Below, in pieces: positions 20,416-31,525 of a stretch of 64,000 bases of DNA (position 1 is its first letter; each line of letters begins with the position of its first letter). The stretch is taken from positions 2,080,501-2,144,500 of the forward strand of contig NZ_CP102480.1 of assembly GCF_024662015.1 (NCBI RefSeq), in the 5' to 3' direction. The stretch comes from Nisaea acidiphila. Its GTDB lineage: Bacteria; Pseudomonadota; Alphaproteobacteria; Thalassobaculales; Thalassobaculaceae. Both the position numbers and the translations under genes were made by a program. The notes beneath the pieces are model-generated. The model had not been told where the DNA came from. It did no database searches and saw only the letters and a program-made list of their open reading frames with translations.

Positions 20416-21128
20416 CGCCCGGCGGCGGGCTTTCGATTCCAGCGGAATTCGTCCTCCGCAACACCGAGCTTGTTACCGCCCCCCTGGTTCCCGAAATCCG
20501 GCTGCACCTTGCGACGGACATCAGCCCGCTCTGGGAGGCCACCGAGGAGGAGCTGCAACGACACGGGCTGCCCCCACCCTACTGGGCTTTCGCCTGGGCC
20601 GGCGGTCAGGCACTGGCGCGATATGTCATCGATCATCCAGCGACCGTCGCCGGACGCCGAGTCCTGGATGTCGGCGCTGGCTCAGGTATCGTGAGCCTCG
20701 CCTCGTTATGGGTGTCGGCTGCGACAGTCGTTGCCAACGATATCGATCCTGTCTCCGCCCTTGCGGTCAGGCTGAACGCCGAGGAGAACGGCCTTTCCGC
20801 AGGGTTGGATATCGCCTGCCGCGACATGCTCGACGAACCGGCTCTGGCCGATGACGGCGGCCCGCTCTTCGATACCGTGCTGGCCGGTGATGTCTTCTAC
20901 GAACGCGGCATGGCGGAACGGGCGCTCGCCTGGCTACGGCGCCACGCGGCGGCCGGCGCTCTTGTCCTGGTCGGAGATCCCGGCCGCGCCTATCTGCCGA
21001 AAGGCGGCATGGTCCATTGCGGTCGCTACCAGGTTCCGGTTCCGGCCGAACTTGAGGACAGGGAAGTAAAGGAAACCTCGATCTGGCAACTAGCCGAAGA
21101 CGCGGGGCTTATCCCAAAACGATCGTGA
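20412..21128 (+). CDS. ETF-beta-type protein lysine methyltransferase (METTL20/PrmA-like)
   Basis: 238 residues, class I SAM-dependent methyltransferase. Motif I is VLDVGAGSGIVSLAS; the D-x-F-Y-E motif appears as GDVFYERGMAERALAWL, and YWAFAWAGGQALARYVID plus VLVGDPGRAYLP closely parallel the mitochondrial ETF-beta lysine methyltransferase METTL20. Bacterial relatives methylate the electron-transfer flavoprotein beta subunit, and the link with respiratory genes here is suggestive. An L11-type target cannot be excluded. Translationally coupled to ubiA. Confidence 0.85.
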   Translation: MTPGGGLSIPAEFVLRNTELVTAPLVPEIRLHLATDISPLWEATEEELQRHGLPPPYWAFAWAGGQALARYVIDHPATVAGRRVLDVGAGSGIVSLASLWVSAATVVANDIDPVSALAVRLNAEENGLSAGLDIACRDMLDEPALADDGGPLFDTVLAGDVFYERGMAERALAWLRRHAAAGALVLVGDPGRAYLPKGGMVHCGRYQVPVPAELEDREVKETSIWQLAEDAGLIPKRS

Positions 21129-21945
21129 AGCGCGGATCCTCGAAGGCAGCAACGTTTTCGCCAAGCGCGACCGCGAGTGCCGCACGGCGCTCGCGGTTCT
21201 CTTCCCCGAGCATGGAGAGTATCCACTCCTCCAGGTCCGGCCGATCCCCGAAATACCGGTGAACCGCCGCCAGCTTCGCCCGCTGCCCAAGGCTTACGAA
21301 ACGCCGGTTCCGCGCCTCGACCTCGGCCAGAGCGACAGGACTGCCTTCAAGCGCGAGCGCCCCTCGCCTCGTGATGTAGCATCCGGCCCGCCGGACGGGC
21401 CGGCCGTCGCCGAGATCGATCACCTCCTCTTCGAAGGTTCCGTAGACATAGCTCTCGCCGACATTCTCCGTCTCGTGCATGCGCGCGAGCTGAGACTCGG
21501 TCAGCCATGTCACCGCCACTCGGACCTCGGTGCCCGGACTTGAATGGAGCGTCGCGGGGACCGAGCCATAACCCGCCAGATGGGCGCAATAGACCACGTC
21601 ATACCCATGCATCCAGGCCCAGGTTACCGGGATCTCGCAACCCGGTCCGATACCGAATTTCCGGCGCAGTTGCTCCGGCGCGCGATTCGAGCCGACGGCA
21701 ATAACCGGATGCCGCTCCGAAAGGTCGACCTCGCCACGGAACGTTTCCGCGCGGCCTTCCGTAAAGACGTAATCGTGAGGCGGCGCCGCATAGGGATAGC
21801 CGTAAGCGCGCTGCAATCCTGCGTTGTCGTGAGGGACCACCTGCGTTGAAACCCCGCCTGAGCAGTGAATCTGTGAATACTTAATTGAGACAAGACGACG
21901 CCTCTCCGGAAAACCGAAGATATCGGCCAATCTGCCGTTACGCAA
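21109..21945 (-). CDS. unknown protein with a gamma-glutamylcyclotransferase-like segment
   Basis: 278 residues, cytoplasmic, no signal peptide or TM. HPVIAVGSNRAPEQLRRKFG (about residues 79-98) resembles the YGSN loop of the gamma-glutamylcyclotransferase fold, and a conserved-looking MHETENVGESYVYGTFEEE follows at about 155. The usual catalytic Glu of that fold is not assignable by eye. Start uncertain: the N-terminal 35 residues may be too long. Its 3' end overlaps the methyltransferase gene by 20 bp tail-to-tail. Function unassigned. Confidence 0.6.
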   Translation of the reverse strand: MRNGRLADIFGFPERRRLVSIKYSQIHCSGGVSTQVVPHDNAGLQRAYGYPYAAPPHDYVFTEGRAETFRGEVDLSERHPVIAVGSNRAPEQLRRKFGIGPGCEIPVTWAWMHGYDVVYCAHLAGYGSVPATLHSSPGTEVRVAVTWLTESQLARMHETENVGESYVYGTFEEEVIDLGDGRPVRRAGCYITRRGALALEGSPVALAEVEARNRRFVSLGQRAKLAAVHRYFGDRPDLEEWILSMLGEENRERRAALAVALGENVAAFEDPRFTIVLG

Positions 21946-22337
21946 ATCGCTTTCGATTTATCATAGCACGCTCAACACTTTACCGCATTGCAGCATAAAA
22001 ACTGAAATTCCTGGATTCATTATTTGGCGCCATTTCAGACTTAACAAATGCATCGGCGAATTTTCTTATTATTATTAGGTTAATGTTAAAACATGGAGAG
22101 GAAACTCGCATCCGGATCGGACTCTCGGGAAATTTCCGATGCAGTTTTGGCGAAACGTAAAGTTTCGGCGGGGACAAATGCTTGCAAGCAAATGACCGAC
22201 GCATGGGGGCATGCTTCGGATCTCGCTGGAATCGAGCGCTTTCGCGGTACGAGGGGGCAATAGGCCTGGCCGGAGAACGGTTACCCGTCTCCGGGAAAAA
22301 AGAACAAAACAATGAAACAGGACCGGAGGATCGGCAA
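21946..22337. other. 392-bp intergenic leader before the chemoreceptor array
   Basis: AT-rich from 21950 to 22100, then GC-rich. It contains ATGTT-AA-AACAT (22083-22094), a possible operator, and a 56-codon open frame at 22093-22263 without a ribosome site. Probable location of the promoter of the first receptor; no hexamer pair stands out. Confidence 0.35.
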
Positions 22338-24983
22338 ATGGGGCCAATAGACGAAACAGTGGAACTTTCAGAGCAGGTTTCCACGGAAAACCAAAATCCG
22401 AAACGCCGAGGTTTGGGAGTCGGTGGCAAGCTTTATTTTGCGATCGGCAGCATGTTTGTGATCACCGTTCTCGCGGCCTCCGTGGCAATTTGGGCGTTCG
22501 GCGATCTGCGGCGCGCGATGGAACGCTTCACCGGGGAATCGCTTCCCGCGATCAAGGTTTCGCTTGAGATGGCCGCGGTAAGCGCGGGCGTCGCGGCAAA
22601 GGCTCCCGAGATCATGACCGCGCGTTCCGAAGAGGAACGCACCTCGATGACAGGCGAGATCGAGCAACTCCTTTCAAGGCTTGAAGGACAGGTCGGCAAT
22701 CATCCGTCCCTTACAGAAGAACAGCGGCAAAACAGCTTCGGTATGATCGCGACCTTCAGGACCGGGATACAGGGCCTCGACTCGAAGATGCACGAGAAAT
22801 CCATGATCGAGGCCTCCATAAGCCGGAAGGTCTCGGACATGCTCGCGGCCCATGAGGCATTCCTGAACGAACTTACGCCATTGGTGGACGAGGGAAATGC
22901 AAACCTCGTGACGACGGGCGAGCAGACGATCGAGACTTCGGCCCAGCTGATCCAGGACCTGCTCCGCGGCGAAGTGAATGCGCTCCAGGCCGGTCTTCGC
23001 CTCAACGCGAACCTGCGCCAGCTCCTCGCCACGCTGGCCCGGGCGGCGGCAACGGTCGATTTCGAGGCGGTTGCGCCGCTTCAGGACCGTTTCGATGCGA
23101 TTGTTGTCGACCTGTTGACCTACGAGGCCCTGCTTCCCGAGACGAAGGAAGCCAACGCGCTGAAAGCCTACACGGAAGAAATCCTGGCGCTCAGCGAGGG
23201 CGAGGATTCGATGTTCGCGATCCGGGCGACAGAGCTCGACTTCAACAAGTCGCTCACCTTCCAGGAAACTCTCGACCTCAAGGAAAAACGTACGGCGCTC
23301 GACACCAAACTGGCCGAGCTCGAAGCGCAGTTCTCGTCGAAGGTCGAACCGGTCGTCAACGCGGCAACCCGCAACCTCGCCCTCGGGAGCCGGAAGTTGA
23401 ATGCAACCATCAGCGACACGATCGGTGGACTGGTGAACGGCGATATGGCCCGCCTGCAGGTAATGCTGCAGCTCGCCGCGGAAGCCAATCTCGCGGCCGG
23501 CCTTCTTAACTCCGCGGCAAGCGCTCCGGATGCTGCCGCCCTCACCGCGCTTGCCGCGCGTTTCGACACGGCAAGAGACGATGTGGAGAAGGATATCGCC
23601 GCCTTTACGGCACAAGCCGAGAATCAAAGCATTCCAGAACTGGCCACGCAGATGGTGAATTTCGGAGCCGGAGCGGAGGGGATATTCGCGCTCCGACAGA
23701 AGCAGCTGGAACTTGAGGCGGGCGCACTGAACGCGCTGGCCGAGAGCCGGACCACGTCGGAAACGATCAAGAGCTCGGTCGAAACGCTCGTCGGCAATGC
23801 CGAAACGGCCGCCGCCGAAAGTGAGATGCAGGCCCTGAAAGTCATTCAGGATAGCCAGAACCTTCTGTTCGCCGCTGTCGCTATCAGCGCGGCCGCAGGC
23901 ATCCTGATCGGCTGGCTGCTCGTCTCGCAACAAGTGGTGCGCCGCCTTACCGGCCTTGCCGATACAATGGGCGTGATCGCGGATGGAGATCTGGAGACCG
24001 AGGTGAACACGTCCGGCAGAGACGAAATCTCCGCCATGGCCCGCACCGTCGAGGTATTCCGCGACAACGGGCGGGAAGTGGAACGACTGCGCACGGAACA
24101 GCAGCGCGCCGAAGCGCGTGCGACCGAAGAACGGCGCAAGGCAATGGTGAATCTCGCCGATACGTTCGAGCAGTCGGTCAAAGCCATCGTCGATCAGGTC
24201 GGCCGGTCGGCGGAAGAAATGGAAAAGAGCTCGGAGACCATGGTCAACGCCTCCGAACAGGTGAGAATGGAATCCAGCGGTGTGCTTTCCGTCGCCGAAG
24301 TCACCTCCAGCAACGTCAGCACCGTTGCGGCGGCGGCCGAGCAGCTGGCCGCTTCGGTGCAGGAGATCAGCGCCAACATCTCCGAGACCTCCCGAGTCGC
24401 GCAACAGGCTGCCGACAAGGCCCAGATGACGGATCGCATCGTCGCCAGTCTCGACGAGGAGTCGCAGAAGATCGGCGAAGTGGTGAAGCTGATCACCGAT
24501 ATCGCGGAACAGACCAACCTGCTCGCGCTGAATGCCACGATCGAGGCGGCCCGCGCCGGCGATGCCGGCAAGGGCTTCGCCGTGGTCGCCTCCGAGGTGA
24601 AGAACCTCGCGACGCAGACCGCCAAGGCGACGGAGGAAATCTCCGCCCAGATCGATGCCGTGCAGGCCAACACGAACCAGGCGGTCGATGCGATCCGCGA
24701 GATCGGCACCCTGATCGGCGACATGACCGAGAAGATGGTGGCGGTCTCCAGTGCGGTCGAGGAACAGGGTGCCTCGACAGACGAGATCGCCCGCTCCTCC
24801 TCCGAAGCCGCGCAGAGCACCAGCCAGGTCAGTGCGACCATGGATGGGATGATGGGCGTGGCTGGCGAAGCCGGCACCACGGCCGACCAGGTGCTGTCCG
24901 CCGCCAAGGGGGTCGCGTCGCAGGCCCAGACACTGAATCGGGAGGTCGCGACCTTCCTCAACAAGGTAAGAAACGACAGTTAA
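22338..24983 (+). CDS. methyl-accepting chemotaxis protein, array copy 1
   Basis: 881 residues. Short cytoplasmic N-terminus, TM1 at about 33-55, a ~450-residue all-helical periplasmic region, TM2 at about 511-533, HAMP ([30 protein letters not shown] lies within 545-580), then the signalling hairpin with its tip at about 721-750. The sensor holds two similar ~150-residue modules, each with a motif like G..S(I/V)[13 protein letters not shown] and [11 protein letters not shown]. No CheR/CheB-binding pentapeptide at the C-terminus (FLNKVRNDS). Start fixed by CCGGAGGA before ATG 22338. Ligand unknown. Confidence 0.95.
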   Translation: MGPIDETVELSEQVSTENQNPKRRGLGVGGKLYFAIGSMFVITVLAASVAIWAFGDLRRAMERFTGESLPAIKVSLEMAAVSAGVAAKAPEIMTARSEEERTSMTGEIEQLLSRLEGQVGNHPSLTEEQRQNSFGMIATFRTGIQGLDSKMHEKSMIEASISRKVSDMLAAHEAFLNELTPLVDEGNANLVTTGEQTIETSAQLIQDLLRGEVNALQAGLRLNANLRQLLATLARAAATVDFEAVAPLQDRFDAIVVDLLTYEALLPETKEANALKAYTEEILALSEGEDSMFAIRATELDFNKSLTFQETLDLKEKRTALDTKLAELEAQFSSKVEPVVNAATRNLALGSRKLNATISDTIGGLVNGDMARLQVMLQLAAEANLAAGLLNSAASAPDAAALTALAARFDTARDDVEKDIAAFTAQAENQSIPELATQMVNFGAGAEGIFALRQKQLELEAGALNALAESRTTSETIKSSVETLVGNAETAAAESEMQALKVIQDSQNLLFAAVAISAAAGILIGWLLVSQQVVRRLTGLADTMGVIADGDLETEVNTSGRDEISAMARTVEVFRDNGREVERLRTEQQRAEARATEERRKAMVNLADTFEQSVKAIVDQVGRSAEEMEKSSETMVNASEQVRMESSGVLSVAEVTSSNVSTVAAAAEQLAASVQEISANISETSRVAQQAADKAQMTDRIVASLDEESQKIGEVVKLITDIAEQTNLLALNATIEAARAGDAGKGFAVVASEVKNLATQTAKATEEISAQIDAVQANTNQAVDAIREIGTLIGDMTEKMVAVSSAVEEQGASTDEIARSSSEAAQSTSQVSATMDGMMGVAGEAGTTADQVLSAAKGVASQAQTLNREVATFLNKVRNDS

Positions 24984-25299
24984 CAGATAAGGTAAATTCT
25001 GCCCTCGACTGAAGGGATTTCGGGCGGGCCGCCAGGCCCGCCCGTTTCATTTCCTGTATGGCAATTAGGTGAATTGCCTGTTAATTCTTAGGCATATTTT
25101 AGCTTAAGGCCCCACAATAACTTCCTAAAAACATTATCTTTTTATCCTTGCAAAGGCCGCGGCGATTCCGCTGATATTGCGGGTGCGAAGATCCGTTTCG
25201 CTTGCGCGATTTACGCATTATGCTGAATTTTTTTATGGTAAACGCAGAAGCCGGCTTTCCCGGCGAAATCCGGAACACGACTTAGGGGTGCCTGCTACC
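24984..25299. other. intergenic region between receptor copies 1 and 2
   Basis: 316 bp holding the copy 1 terminator (25021-25047), then an AT-rich stretch (25065-25150) suited to a promoter for copy 2, and a small GCCGG/CCGGC hairpin near 25252. No gene seen. Confidence 0.5.
25021..25047 (+). terminator. intrinsic terminator after receptor copy 1
   Basis: CGGGCGGGCC pairs perfectly with GGCCCGCCCG (10 bp, loop GCCA), followed by TTTCATTT, 37 bp after the stop codon. Each receptor in the array therefore probably has its own transcript. Confidence 0.8.
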
Positions 25300-27948
25300 G
25301 TGGTTGACTCGATGCATGTGGATGAAACCGACTCTCCCAGCGAAGAAAACGTGGGAGAGACCGTCAGAAAGCGGTTGCGGTTCGGGGTTGGAGGAAAGCT
25401 CTATTTCGCCCTTCTCGGCATTACCCTGATCACAATCGTCGGTATCGGCATTTCCCTCACAGCCTTCTTCGCTTTGAAGGACACACTGCAACTCTTCACC
25501 GGCAACTCGATCCCGGCGATCAAGAACTCGATGGCCCTCGCGAACACCAGCGCGAGTATCGCGGCGACGGCGCCGGCGCTGGTCAGCGCCTCCACGGAGG
25601 AGGAGCGCACGGAGATCCAGGACGGCATGCGGGTGGGTCTGGACGACCTCCGCGGCCGGCTGGAGGCCTTGACGACCCTGACCGACGAGCAGCGCGAAAA
25701 GATCTCCGCTCAAGTCGGCGAAATCGAGAGCGCCCTGACGAATTTGCAATGGACCATCAGCCGCCGTGAGGAATTGCGCGGCGATATGGACAAATTGACC
25801 AAATCGATCAACCAGGCCCACGCCCAGTTTGTCGCCGAGGCGATCCCGATCGTCCAGAACGCCAACGCAGCGCTTGAGTTCCGCGGTGACGAAACGATCG
25901 GGAATGCAGTGACCGCCGTCGAGGAACTGCTCGAAGGCGAAGTTCTGCAGTTGCAGTCCGGCCTGAAAGCGGCCGCAGCCGGGCACCAGATGCTTGCGGT
26001 TATCGCCGTGACCAATTCCGCGGGCTCTCCGGAAATGGTCGACATGTTGAAAGACGAGTTCGACCAAAGCTCGAACGAGGTTTATGACGCGGTAAACAAT
26101 CTCGCGGACACGGAAAACTCGGTCGTGCTCCGGGATGTCGCCCTCGGCCTGAGCCTATTCGGCCTTGGGGACAAATCGGTTTTCGCGTTGCGGAAGCAAG
26201 AGCTAAACAAGGGTTCCCTCGGAATCGGCGAGCAACTCCAGATCGACATCAAGAGAGTCGCGATCAAGGCGGAAGTCGCCGAATTGACGAGCAAGTTCAA
26301 AGCGGCAATCGACCCGGTCGTCACCGAGGCGAGCTACAAGCTCATCGCCGGCGGAGAGAAACTGACCGAGGCCGTCGAAACCTCGATCTCGACCCTGGTC
26401 AAAGAAGACGCGGGCACGATCCGGAACGCGCTCGAGCTGGTTGCCCAGGCTAACCTGGCGGCGGGCTTGCTGAATGCAGGTGCGGTTGCGACCGACGCCG
26501 AGGCGGTGAAACAGATCACCTATCAGTTCCACGCGGCGAACGACGCGTTGAACGTTGCCCTGGAGGAGTTCCGCGATCGCGGCATCGACGAGTTCACCGC
26601 GGACAAGGCGGAAGAACTCAGCTCTTTCGGCATTGGCGCTTCGTCGGTCTTCGAGACCCGCAACGAACTGATCGACATGGAAAATGCGGCGGCCACCACG
26701 TTGGAGCAGGCTCGCCAGAGCGTGTCCGCGATGATCCACGAGGTGGATCTGCTGGTCGCGGAGGCCGAAGAGCAGGCTGCGGTCAGCGAGGCCTCGGCCA
26801 TGGCGACCATCGAGCAAAGCGTCCAGCTTCTCGCGCTCGTCGGAGTCGGGAGCGTTGCCCTGAGCATACTCATTGGCTGGATGCTCGTGCGCCGTCAGGT
26901 GGTGCGCCGGATCAACGGTCTTGCGGAAACGATGGGCGTGATCGCGGACGGAGACCTCGAAACCGACGTCGACACTACCGGCTCCGACGAAATCTCGGTG
27001 ATGGCGCGCACGGTGGAGATCTTCCGCGACAACGGCCGCGAGGTCGAGCGGCTGCGAGAGGAACAACAGCGTGCCGAAGCCCGCTCGGCTGAAGAACGCC
27101 GGCAAGCGATGCGCGATCTCGCGGACACTTTCGAACAATCGGTGAAAGCTATCGTCGATCAGGTCGGCCAGTCTGCCGGGGAGATGGAACGCAGCTCGGA
27201 AACCATGGTCACCGCCTCCGAACAGGTGAAATCCGAGTCGACCGGCGTGCGTTCGATCGCCGAAGCCACCTCGAACAACGTGAACACCGTCGCCGCCGCT
27301 GCGGAGGAACTCGCGGCCTCGGTGCAGGAAATCAGCGCGAATATCTCCGAGACATCCCGGGTCGCGCAGCAGGCTGCCGACAAGGCACAAAGCACGGACC
27401 GCATCGTCGCCAGCCTGGACGCGGAATCCCAGAAAATTGGCGAAGTGGTAAAACTGATCACCGATATCGCCGAGCAGACCAATTTGCTCGCCCTCAATGC
27501 CACGATCGAGGCGGCCCGCGCCGGCGATGCCGGCAAGGGCTTCGCCGTCGTGGCGTCGGAAGTGAAGAACCTCGCGACCCAGACCGCGAAGGCGACCGAA
27601 GAAATTTCCGCACAGATCGATGCCGTTCAAGCCAATACAAACCAGGCCGTCGACGCCATTCGCGACATCGGAAACCTTATCGGCGACATGACGGAGAAGA
27701 TGATCGCCGTCTCCAGCGCGGTAGAGGAGCAGGGCGCTTCGACCGACGAGATCGCACGCTCCTCCTCCGAGGCGGCACAAAGCACCAATCAGGTCAGTTC
27801 GACTATGAACGAAATGATGGGTGTTGCCGGCGAAGCCGGTGCGAACGCAGATCAGGTACTGTCCGCGGCCAAAGGCGTCGCGGCGCAGGCGCAGTCTCTC
27901 GATCGCGAGGTTCAGAGCTTCCTCAACAAGGTGCGTTCGGACAACTAA
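25300..27948 (+). CDS. methyl-accepting chemotaxis protein, array copy 2
   Basis: 882 residues with the same plan as copy 1: [14 protein letters not shown] before TM1, helical sensor, TM2 at about residues 510-532, HAMP, signalling domain ending FLNKVRSDN. The two sensor modules carry [11 protein letters not shown] and [14 protein letters not shown] at 25300 chosen because AGGGG precedes it and copy 3 also starts with GTG; an ATG at 25312 is the alternative. From HAMP onward the protein is nearly identical to copies 1 and 3, whereas the sensor is clearly diverged. Confidence 0.94.
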   Translation: MVDSMHVDETDSPSEENVGETVRKRLRFGVGGKLYFALLGITLITIVGIGISLTAFFALKDTLQLFTGNSIPAIKNSMALANTSASIAATAPALVSASTEEERTEIQDGMRVGLDDLRGRLEALTTLTDEQREKISAQVGEIESALTNLQWTISRREELRGDMDKLTKSINQAHAQFVAEAIPIVQNANAALEFRGDETIGNAVTAVEELLEGEVLQLQSGLKAAAAGHQMLAVIAVTNSAGSPEMVDMLKDEFDQSSNEVYDAVNNLADTENSVVLRDVALGLSLFGLGDKSVFALRKQELNKGSLGIGEQLQIDIKRVAIKAEVAELTSKFKAAIDPVVTEASYKLIAGGEKLTEAVETSISTLVKEDAGTIRNALELVAQANLAAGLLNAGAVATDAEAVKQITYQFHAANDALNVALEEFRDRGIDEFTADKAEELSSFGIGASSVFETRNELIDMENAAATTLEQARQSVSAMIHEVDLLVAEAEEQAAVSEASAMATIEQSVQLLALVGVGSVALSILIGWMLVRRQVVRRINGLAETMGVIADGDLETDVDTTGSDEISVMARTVEIFRDNGREVERLREEQQRAEARSAEERRQAMRDLADTFEQSVKAIVDQVGQSAGEMERSSETMVTASEQVKSESTGVRSIAEATSNNVNTVAAAAEELAASVQEISANISETSRVAQQAADKAQSTDRIVASLDAESQKIGEVVKLITDIAEQTNLLALNATIEAARAGDAGKGFAVVASEVKNLATQTAKATEEISAQIDAVQANTNQAVDAIRDIGNLIGDMTEKMIAVSSAVEEQGASTDEIARSSSEAAQSTNQVSSTMNEMMGVAGEAGANADQVLSAAKGVAAQAQSLDREVQSFLNKVRSDN

Positions 27949-27972
27949 CCGGACGTCCGATTACCCGGTCAG

Positions 27973-28003
27973 AGGGCGGGATCGGTACGATCTCGCCCTT
28001 TTT
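27973..28003 (+). terminator. intrinsic terminator after receptor copy 2
   Basis: A 12-bp stem (AGGGCGGGATCG with CGATCTCGCCCT, one G-T pair, loop GTA) followed by TTTTT, 25 bp after the stop. Confidence 0.85.
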
Positions 28004-28292
28004 CGCATCGCGAGTGGAAATTGTTGCCGCCGCGAACGGACAACCGTGCGTCACCACCGAATGCGTCGACTACACGATAAATCCGCATAAAAATTAACCT
28101 TAAGGCGAAGAAATAAGCTATTAATTTTACTCAATTTTTCGAACTTGATCTCTCGCAATCCCTAGTCGCAAAGTGTGAATAGCGGGCGTCTGCCGCACCG
28201 CACAATGACGCCGGATTTGGCGTCACGTTGGGGGACCGCGCTCCTGATCGGCCGATCCGGGAGCTTGCATTTGAGATGGGGGATCTTGAGCC
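28004..28292. other. leader before receptor copy 3 with two hairpins
   Basis: An AT-rich stretch (28078-28140) likely holds the promoter. Close to the start are two stems: TGACGCC/GGCGTCA at 28206-28225, and GCTCC/GGAGC enclosing the palindrome GATCGGCCGATC at 28240-28264. Neither has a T-run. They could form a structured 5' untranslated region. No gene seen. Confidence 0.4.
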
Positions 28293-30917
28293 GTGGACCA
28301 GGCAATCGATTCTGATGGCGAGATCGACGTTCCGGACGAGGCGGAAGAAAAGCGCCCCGTAAGACGAAGGAGCATCGGCGTTGGCGGCAAGCTCTACATG
28401 GCGCTCAGCGGTATCACACTGATTACCATCGCTGCGGCGGTGATTTCCATCTTCGCTTTCACCACGCTGCAGAAAACGCTGGATCAGTTTACCGGCACCT
28501 CGATCCCGGCGATCAAGGACTCGATGGCGCTTGCAAATGCCAGCTCGAATATCGCCGCGACCGCCCCTGCGCTGGTCAGCGCGGCGACCCAGGAAGAACG
28601 CGACGCCATTCAGGCGGACATGCAGGGCGGGATCGAGCAACTCCGCGCCCGCCTCGACCAGATGGCCTTCATCGACGATGCGGCGCGCACAAGCCTTTCC
28701 GGCCTGATCGGCGAGATCGAAAGCTCGTTGACCGAGCTGCAGGCCCAGATCAGCCTCAGGAACGAGCTGCGCATCGCACTCGACACCACCTCCGCGAACC
28801 TCAGGAAGGAACAGCGTCTCTTCGTCTCAGGCGCCTTGCCTCTGGTGCGTCAGGCCAGCGACACCCTGCAACAACGGGGGCAAACCGCCATCGTCACGTC
28901 CGGCGACGCCGTCGAAAATTTGCTCTCTCAGGAAATGATCCAGCTCGAAGCGGGATTGCGGACCGCCGCCCAGGGCTACGAGATGCTCTCCGTGATCGCG
29001 CTCTCCGCTACGGCCGAGACCGACGCCGAAGTCGATGCCATCGAGCGGCATTTCAAGGAGACCGCCGGCCAGATCAATGACGCCGTGAACATGCTGGATG
29101 ACAGCGACGCGGCCTATGACTTGCGTCAGATCGGACTGAAGCTGATCTTTTTCGGCAAAGGCTCCAAGTCCGTCTTCGACCTTCGCAAGGCCGAGCTCGC
29201 CGGCGAAGACGCCAACGGCCAACGCCGCGATCGCATCGATGCCGAGGTCGCCAAGGTCACGGAAGCCTTCAAGGGTTCGATCGACCCGGTCATCAACGAA
29301 GCGACGGCAAGACTGAACGCCGGCGGCGCGGGACTGGTCGAAAATATCAAGGACTCGATTTCCAAACTGATCCACGAGGATGTCGGCACCATTCGGGACG
29401 CGCTTGAGCTCGTCGCCGAAGCGAACCGCATCGCCGGCCTGCTGAACGCGGCCGCCGGCGCGCCCGACACAGCCGCGGTCGGGCAGATTTCAAGCGAGTT
29501 CGTGCTCTCCAACAACGGCCTGGTGAACGCGCTCAATCACTTCCGCGACCGGCTCGATCCCCTGACGCTGGAAAGCGGGGACCTCCTGATTGCTTTCGGT
29601 ACCGGCGACAATTCGATCTTCGCGATCCGCGGAAAGTATCTCGAAGCCGAAGCCGCCTCCCAGGCGGCCCTTGCCCAGAGCCGAGCCGCCGTCACGACAA
29701 TGTCGGAAGAGGTCGGCCGCCTGGTCGCCCTCGCCGAGACCGAAGCCGCGGCGAGCGAGAAATCAGCCCGCCTGGTGGTGACCCAGAGCCGCTATTTCAT
29801 GTTCGCGGTCTGCGGTGTGAGCGTGGTGCTCAGCCTGCTGATCGGCTGGCTGCTTGTTTCCCGCCAGGTGGTGCAGCGGATCACCGGTCTCGCGGAAACG
29901 ATGGGCGTGATCGCCGACGGCGATCTGCAGACCGAGGTGGACACCTCCGGCGCCGACGAGATCTCCACCATGGCCCGCACAGTCGAGGTGTTCCGCGAGA
30001 ACGGTCTCGAGGTCGAGCGGCTGCGCGAGGAACAACGGCGCGCCGAGGCCCGCTCCGCCGAGGAACGCCGCACGGCAATGCTGAACCTCGCCGACACTTT
30101 CGAGAAATCGGTGAAGGCCATCGTCGATCAGGTCGGCCGGTCGGCGGAGGACATGGAGAGAAGCTCCGAGACCATGGTCAACGCGTCCGAGCAGGTGAAG
30201 AGCGAGTCCACCGGCGTGCGGTCGATCGCCGAGGCGACCTCGACCAACGTCAACACCATGGCCGCCGCAGCCGAGGAACTTGCGGCCTCGGTGCAGGAGA
30301 TCAGCGTCAATATCTCAGAGACCACCCGCGTGGCGCAGCAAGCCGCCGACAAGGCCCAGACGACGGACCGCATCGTCGCCAGCCTCGACGAGGAATCGCA
30401 GAAGATCGGCGAGGTGGTCGGCCTCATCACCGACATCGCGGAGCAGACCAATCTGCTGGCCCTCAACGCCACCATCGAAGCGGCACGCGCCGGCGATGCG
30501 GGCAAGGGCTTCGCCGTCGTCGCCTCCGAAGTCAAGAACCTCGCGACGCAGACGGCCAAAGCCACCGAAGAGATCTCGAACCAGATCAATGCGGTGCAGG
30601 CGAACACCACGCAGGCGGTCGATGCGATCCGCGAGATTGGCACCCTGATCGGCGACATGACCGAGAAGATGGTGGCGGTCTCCAGCGCGGTGGAGGAACA
30701 GGGAGCCTCGACAGACGAGATCGCCCGCTCCTCTTCCGAGGCGGCACAGAGCACCAATCAGGTAAGCTCCACCATGGAAGGCATGATGGGCGTCGCCGGA
30801 GAGGCCGGGACCACGGCCGACCAGGTGCTGTCCGCCGCAAAAGGCGTCGCCACGCAGGCCCAGTCGCTCAATAGAGAGGTCGAGACCTTCCTCAACAAGG
30901 TCAGAAGCGGTACCTAG
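28293..30917 (+). CDS. methyl-accepting chemotaxis protein, array copy 3
   Basis: 874 residues, third tandem paralogue. GTG start after GGGGGATCT. TM1 at about 31-53, helical sensor with the repeated motifs [11 protein letters not shown] and [13 protein letters not shown]2 at about 502-524, HAMP and signalling domain. Long identical stretches with copy 1 at nucleotide level (for example around 30640-30720 versus 24692-24770) point to recent duplication or gene conversion. The stop codon overlaps the stop of the convergent GNAT gene in CTAG. Confidence 0.95.
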   Translation: MDQAIDSDGEIDVPDEAEEKRPVRRRSIGVGGKLYMALSGITLITIAAAVISIFAFTTLQKTLDQFTGTSIPAIKDSMALANASSNIAATAPALVSAATQEERDAIQADMQGGIEQLRARLDQMAFIDDAARTSLSGLIGEIESSLTELQAQISLRNELRIALDTTSANLRKEQRLFVSGALPLVRQASDTLQQRGQTAIVTSGDAVENLLSQEMIQLEAGLRTAAQGYEMLSVIALSATAETDAEVDAIERHFKETAGQINDAVNMLDDSDAAYDLRQIGLKLIFFGKGSKSVFDLRKAELAGEDANGQRRDRIDAEVAKVTEAFKGSIDPVINEATARLNAGGAGLVENIKDSISKLIHEDVGTIRDALELVAEANRIAGLLNAAAGAPDTAAVGQISSEFVLSNNGLVNALNHFRDRLDPLTLESGDLLIAFGTGDNSIFAIRGKYLEAEAASQAALAQSRAAVTTMSEEVGRLVALAETEAAASEKSARLVVTQSRYFMFAVCGVSVVLSLLIGWLLVSRQVVQRITGLAETMGVIADGDLQTEVDTSGADEISTMARTVEVFRENGLEVERLREEQRRAEARSAEERRTAMLNLADTFEKSVKAIVDQVGRSAEDMERSSETMVNASEQVKSESTGVRSIAEATSTNVNTMAAAAEELAASVQEISVNISETTRVAQQAADKAQTTDRIVASLDEESQKIGEVVGLITDIAEQTNLLALNATIEAARAGDAGKGFAVVASEVKNLATQTAKATEEISNQINAVQANTTQAVDAIREIGTLIGDMTEKMVAVSSAVEEQGASTDEIARSSSEAAQSTNQVSSTMEGMMGVAGEAGTTADQVLSAAKGVATQAQSLNREVETFLNKVRSGT

Positions 30918-31522
30918 GCGGAAATCGTCCCGGCGGGCGAGTCCTCACGGCTCGCCCATTCCCGCCGGAGGATCGCATAGACGAAATCCTCCGCCCAGGC
31001 GCCCTTGAAGAACTCCTTCTCCCGGTAATGCGCCTCGCGCCGCATGCGGAGCTTCTCCATCAGCTTCCAGGACGCAATGTTGCGCACGTCGCAATGGGCG
31101 CTGATCCGGTGCATGCCGAAATGAGCGAAGCCCAGTTCCAGCGCCTTCCGCGCCGCCTCCACCGCGTAGCCCCGCCCCTGATGGCGCGGATCGAACACGT
31201 AGCCGATCTCGCCCTGCAAATGCTCCCGGCTGAGCAGCTGCAGTTTCAGGTTTCCGAGATAGGCACCGTCCTCGCGCCGCTCCACCGCGATCTTCAGCTC
31301 GTCCCCGTCAGCTTCCAGAACAGGCGGCGTCATGTACCGCGCGAGTGCTTCCGGCGCCTCCTCGCGGGTCATCGGATCGCCGTAGAGCATCGCGACCACC
31401 TCGGGGTTGGAGCGCAACCGGAAGACATTCCCCAGGTCGTCCTCGCGATAGGCCCTGAGACAGAGCCGCTCGGTCAATACCGGCAAGTCGAGCGCGGTCC
31501 GTAGCAGATCACGATCAGCCAC
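30914..31522 (-). CDS. GNAT N-acetyltransferase, RimJ/RimL-like
   Basis: 202 residues. [20 protein letters not shown] is the family opening; the acetyl-CoA loop is in [21 protein letters not shown] (Q-G-R-G-Y-A), followed by [29 protein letters not shown] start, 3 bp after the rmuC stop, so translation is probably coupled to rmuC. Substrate not determined. Confidence 0.9.
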   Translation of the reverse strand: MADRDLLRTALDLPVLTERLCLRAYREDDLGNVFRLRSNPEVVAMLYGDPMTREEAPEALARYMTPPVLEADGDELKIAVERREDGAYLGNLKLQLLSREHLQGEIGYVFDPRHQGRGYAVEAARKALELGFAHFGMHRISAHCDVRNIASWKLMEKLRMRREAHYREKEFFKGAWAEDFVYAILRREWASREDSPAGTISA

Positions 31523-31525
31523 GGC

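Noticed and set aside
18771-21128. 785-codon frame that could look like a fusion ending in the methyltransferase
   Set aside because: Only the last 238 codons are protein-like; the rest is antisense to rsmE or out of frame with ubiA.
21109-21128. Possible frameshift joining the methyltransferase and the next gene
   Set aside because: The genes are on opposite strands and both end normally; it is a simple tail-to-tail overlap.
22093-22263. 56-codon open frame in the leader of receptor copy 1
   Set aside because: No ribosome site, no similarity I recognise, and composition unlike neighbouring genes; kept only as a remark.
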